Assembly (NCBI GenBank): GCA_902462035.1
Contig: CABQAC010000065.1
Location: 1-9,289, forward strand
Source of the DNA: an uncultured Eubacteriales bacterium
GTDB lineage: Bacteria; Bacillota; Clostridia; Oscillospirales; Acutalibacteraceae
Reading direction: 5' to 3'
Length of the DNA: 9,289 nt
The notes under the pieces were generated by a model. That model saw only the letters and a program-made list of their open reading frames with translations, did not search any database and was not told the DNA's origin. Shown one piece after another: positions 7,939-9,289 of this stretch. Position numbers and translations under genes: made by a program. How positions within the stretch are numbered: position 1 is the stretch's first letter; every line of letters starts with the position of its first letter.

Positions 7939-7971
7939 CTTCATCCGGAGAGAAGTTTTCTCCGGATGAAG
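7939..7971. terminator. Hairpin ending the Amt-PII transcript, possibly bidirectional
   Basis: CTTCATCCGGAGA (7939-7951) and TCTCCGGATGAAG (7959-7971) are perfect 13-bp complements around a 7-nt loop. Read on the - strand the stem is followed by ATTTT, a weak U tract, 63 nt beyond the Amt-PII stop. On the + strand it is followed by TTTTGTTAT. The position between the Amt-PII stop and the gltB promoter favours termination of the transporter transcript, perhaps leaky given the short T tract. Confidence 0.7.
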
Positions 7972-8033
7972 TTTTGTTATGGGCCGCTGTGCGCTTTTCA
8001 GCCATGCCGTATGGTCCGTTTTGAGCCGCTGTG

Positions 8034-9289
8034 TTATTCCACATCCTGCAGCGCGGCGTAGCCTTCTTCCCCGGTGCGGACCTTAATCACGTTTTCCACA
8101 TCGTAAACAAAGATTTTTCCGTCGCCGATATGGCCGGTATACAACGCTTTTTTCGCCGTTTCCACCACCGTCCGAACAGGGACTTTGCTTACGACAATTT
8201 CCATCTGAATCTTGGGCAGCAGGGTCGTTTCGTGCATGACGCCACGGTAGTATTCGGGTTTGCCCTTTTGAATACCGCAGCCCAAAACATGGGTGACCGT
8301 CATGCCGGTAATTCCAATACCCAGCAACGCGTTTTTCAAAATCTCGAACCGCTCCTGCTTGCAGATAATCTCGATCTTGGTCATCTTAGTATCGGAGGCG
8401 ATCACCGCCGGGCCGTCCGATTTAATCTGCACCGGCACGGCCTCGTCCGGCGAAACGGTTGTTTCCCCCGCTGTTTCCAGGTCGGGAATCGCGGCAACCA
8501 TGGGCATAAAGTCCGCATATGCCGATGTCAGCCCGTGTTCCGGCAAGTCCAGGCCGCTGATCTCCTCTTCGGCCGTCACGCGCAGGCCGATGGTCTTTTT
8601 GATCAGCACAAAAACAATGGTCATGGTAACGCCGACCCAAGCAGCCGTAGCCGCCACGCCGAGCAGCTGCACGCCCACAAAGGAAAGCCGGCTCATTCCC
8701 ATTTCCTCCAGGGCGGCGTTGGAAGCAAACACACCGGTCAAAATCGTGCCCAGCGCGCCATTGATGCAGTGCACGCCGACCGCGCCCACCGGGTCGTCCA
8801 CATGCAGCTTCTTATCGACAAATTCGATTCCCAGCACCACCGCGAAGCCAGACGCGATGCCGATGATGGCCGCCGCCCACGGATTGACGACGTCGCACCC
8901 GGCGGTGATCGCCACCAAACCGGCCAAGGTGCCGTTGAGCGTCATGGAGACATCCGGCTTTTTGTAACGGACCCAGGTAAAGATCATAACGGTTACGGTT
9001 GCCAAAGCGGCCGCAAGATTGGTGTTAAAGAAAACCTTGCCCGCCAGCGCGGCGTTTCCGTTGGACATCGAAACCGTAGAACCGCCGTTAAAGCCGAACC
9101 AGCAGAACCACAGGATGAACACGCCCAGCGCGCCCAATGTAATGCTGTGCCCGGGAATTGCGTTAGGCTTTCCATCCTTTCCGTATTTCCCAATGCGGGG
9201 CCCCAAGACCGCCGCGCCGATGAGCGCCGCGAGACCGCCGACCATATGAACGGCTGTGGAACCCGCAAAATCGTGAAACCCAAGGCTCG
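8034..9289 (-). CDS. Ammonium transporter fused to a C-terminal PII nitrogen sensor domain (partial, N-terminus beyond window)
   Basis: The visible 417 residues are the C-terminal part of a membrane protein whose start lies past position 9289. The first residues, LGFHDFAGSTAVHMVGG, are the Amt/MEP signature with the aspartate equivalent to E. coli AmtB D160 and the first pore histidine (H168 equivalent). The second pore histidine is in VDDPVGAVGVHCINGALG (H318 equivalent). About seven hydrophobic segments follow the pattern of AmtB TM5-TM11. The conserved cytoplasmic tail is TIGLRVTAEEEISGLDLPEHG. After a linker of about 40 residues rich in Pro, Glu, Asp and Thr comes a complete PII domain of 116 residues: KIEIICKQERFEILKNAL, GITGMTVTHVLGCGIQKG, the T-loop, LLPKIQMEIVV, then TGHIGDGKIFVYDV and the C-terminal RTGEE. 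E. coli GlnB Tyr51, the uridylylation site, aligns with His; Tyr46 and Arg47 are kept. Arg101 is Lys, Lys85 is His and Arg103 is kept. The protein should import ammonium and gate itself through the attached PII domain. It lies upstream of gltBD in the same direction. Confidence 0.95.
   Translation of the reverse strand, partial: SLGFHDFAGSTAVHMVGGLAALIGAAVLGPRIGKYGKDGKPNAIPGHSITLGALGVFILWFCWFGFNGGSTVSMSNGNAALAGKVFFNTNLAAALATVTVMIFTWVRYKKPDVSMTLNGTLAGLVAITAGCDVVNPWAAAIIGIASGFAVVLGIEFVDKKLHVDDPVGAVGVHCINGALGTILTGVFASNAALEEMGMSRLSFVGVQLLGVAATAAWVGVTMTIVFVLIKKTIGLRVTAEEEISGLDLPEHGLTSAYADFMPMVAAIPDLETAGETTVSPDEAVPVQIKSDGPAVIASDTKMTKIEIICKQERFEILKNALLGIGITGMTVTHVLGCGIQKGKPEYYRGVMHETTLLPKIQMEIVVSKVPVRTVVETAKKALYTGHIGDGKIFVYDVENVIKVRTGEEGYAALQDVE

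Noticed and set aside
7747..7944. N-terminal extension of gltB by 66 codons
   Set aside because: The extension covers the putative promoter, several inverted repeats and part of the 13-bp hairpin, shows no GltB-like sequence, and is displaced by the GGAGG/ATG at 7746 that puts the catalytic cysteine at residue 16.
7939..7971. ANTAR-type dual-hairpin antitermination target upstream of gltB
   Set aside because: ANTAR targets need paired hairpins with six-nt loops carrying A at position 1 and G at position 4. This hairpin has a 7-nt loop AAACTTC on the - strand, and no matching partner hairpin overlaps it.
7983..8033. 9-bp direct repeat GCCGCTGTG (7983-7991 and 8025-8033) and small dyad CCAT/ATGG (8002-8014) just after the Amt-PII stop
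   Set aside because: Only two short copies with no T tract and no link to a mobile element; likely chance.

Overview
The window looks like chromosomal DNA from a moderately GC-rich anaerobic Firmicute of the class Clostridia. This is an inference, from the rsmD-coaD-coiled-coil gene order, strong Gram-positive Shine-Dalgarno sequences, a Clostridia-type GltB sequence and an ammonium transporter fused to a PII domain. Nothing in the sequence fixes the genus. There are no RNA genes, insertion sequences, CRISPR arrays or phage genes. All six genes look intact except the last, which runs off the right end.

Left part (1-1730, + strand): a near-consensus sigma-A promoter (19-47) precedes a tight three-gene operon. 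It holds rsmD (16S rRNA G966 methyltransferase), coaD (phosphopantetheine adenylyltransferase, last-but-one step of CoA synthesis) and a small coiled-coil protein of unknown role. The genes are 3 nt apart (rsmD/coaD) or overlap by ATGA (coaD/third gene). The operon ends at a 46-bp perfect palindrome with A and T tails (1684-1729). This also serves as the terminator of the convergent gltBD transcript.

Middle part (1747-7746, - strand): gltB and gltD encode the two subunits of bacterial NADPH-type glutamate synthase (GOGAT), 12 nt apart and in the order gltB then gltD. GltB has the N-terminal cysteine nucleophile, FMN barrel, 3Fe-4S cysteines and GXGXG domain. GltD has the iron-sulfur cysteines and both dinucleotide-binding motifs. 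The true gltB start is at 7746, set by a GGAGG site, and a plausible promoter lies at 7790-7818.

Right part (7747-9289, - strand): a 287-bp intergenic region carries the gltB promoter, several inverted repeats and a 13-bp-stem hairpin that probably ends the upstream transcript. Beyond it is the 3' three-quarters or so of an ammonium transporter gene whose protein ends in a complete PII (GlnB/GlnK-type) domain. Transporter-PII, gltB and gltD all read in the same direction. They form a nitrogen assimilation block: ammonium enters through Amt, is fixed into glutamine by glutamine synthetase (not in this window), and GOGAT turns glutamine plus 2-oxoglutarate into two glutamates. The PII domain, a 2-oxoglutarate and ATP/ADP sensor in its family, would gate the transporter in cis. 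I see no wholly new system here. The fusion, with its altered T-loop, is the most interesting item.
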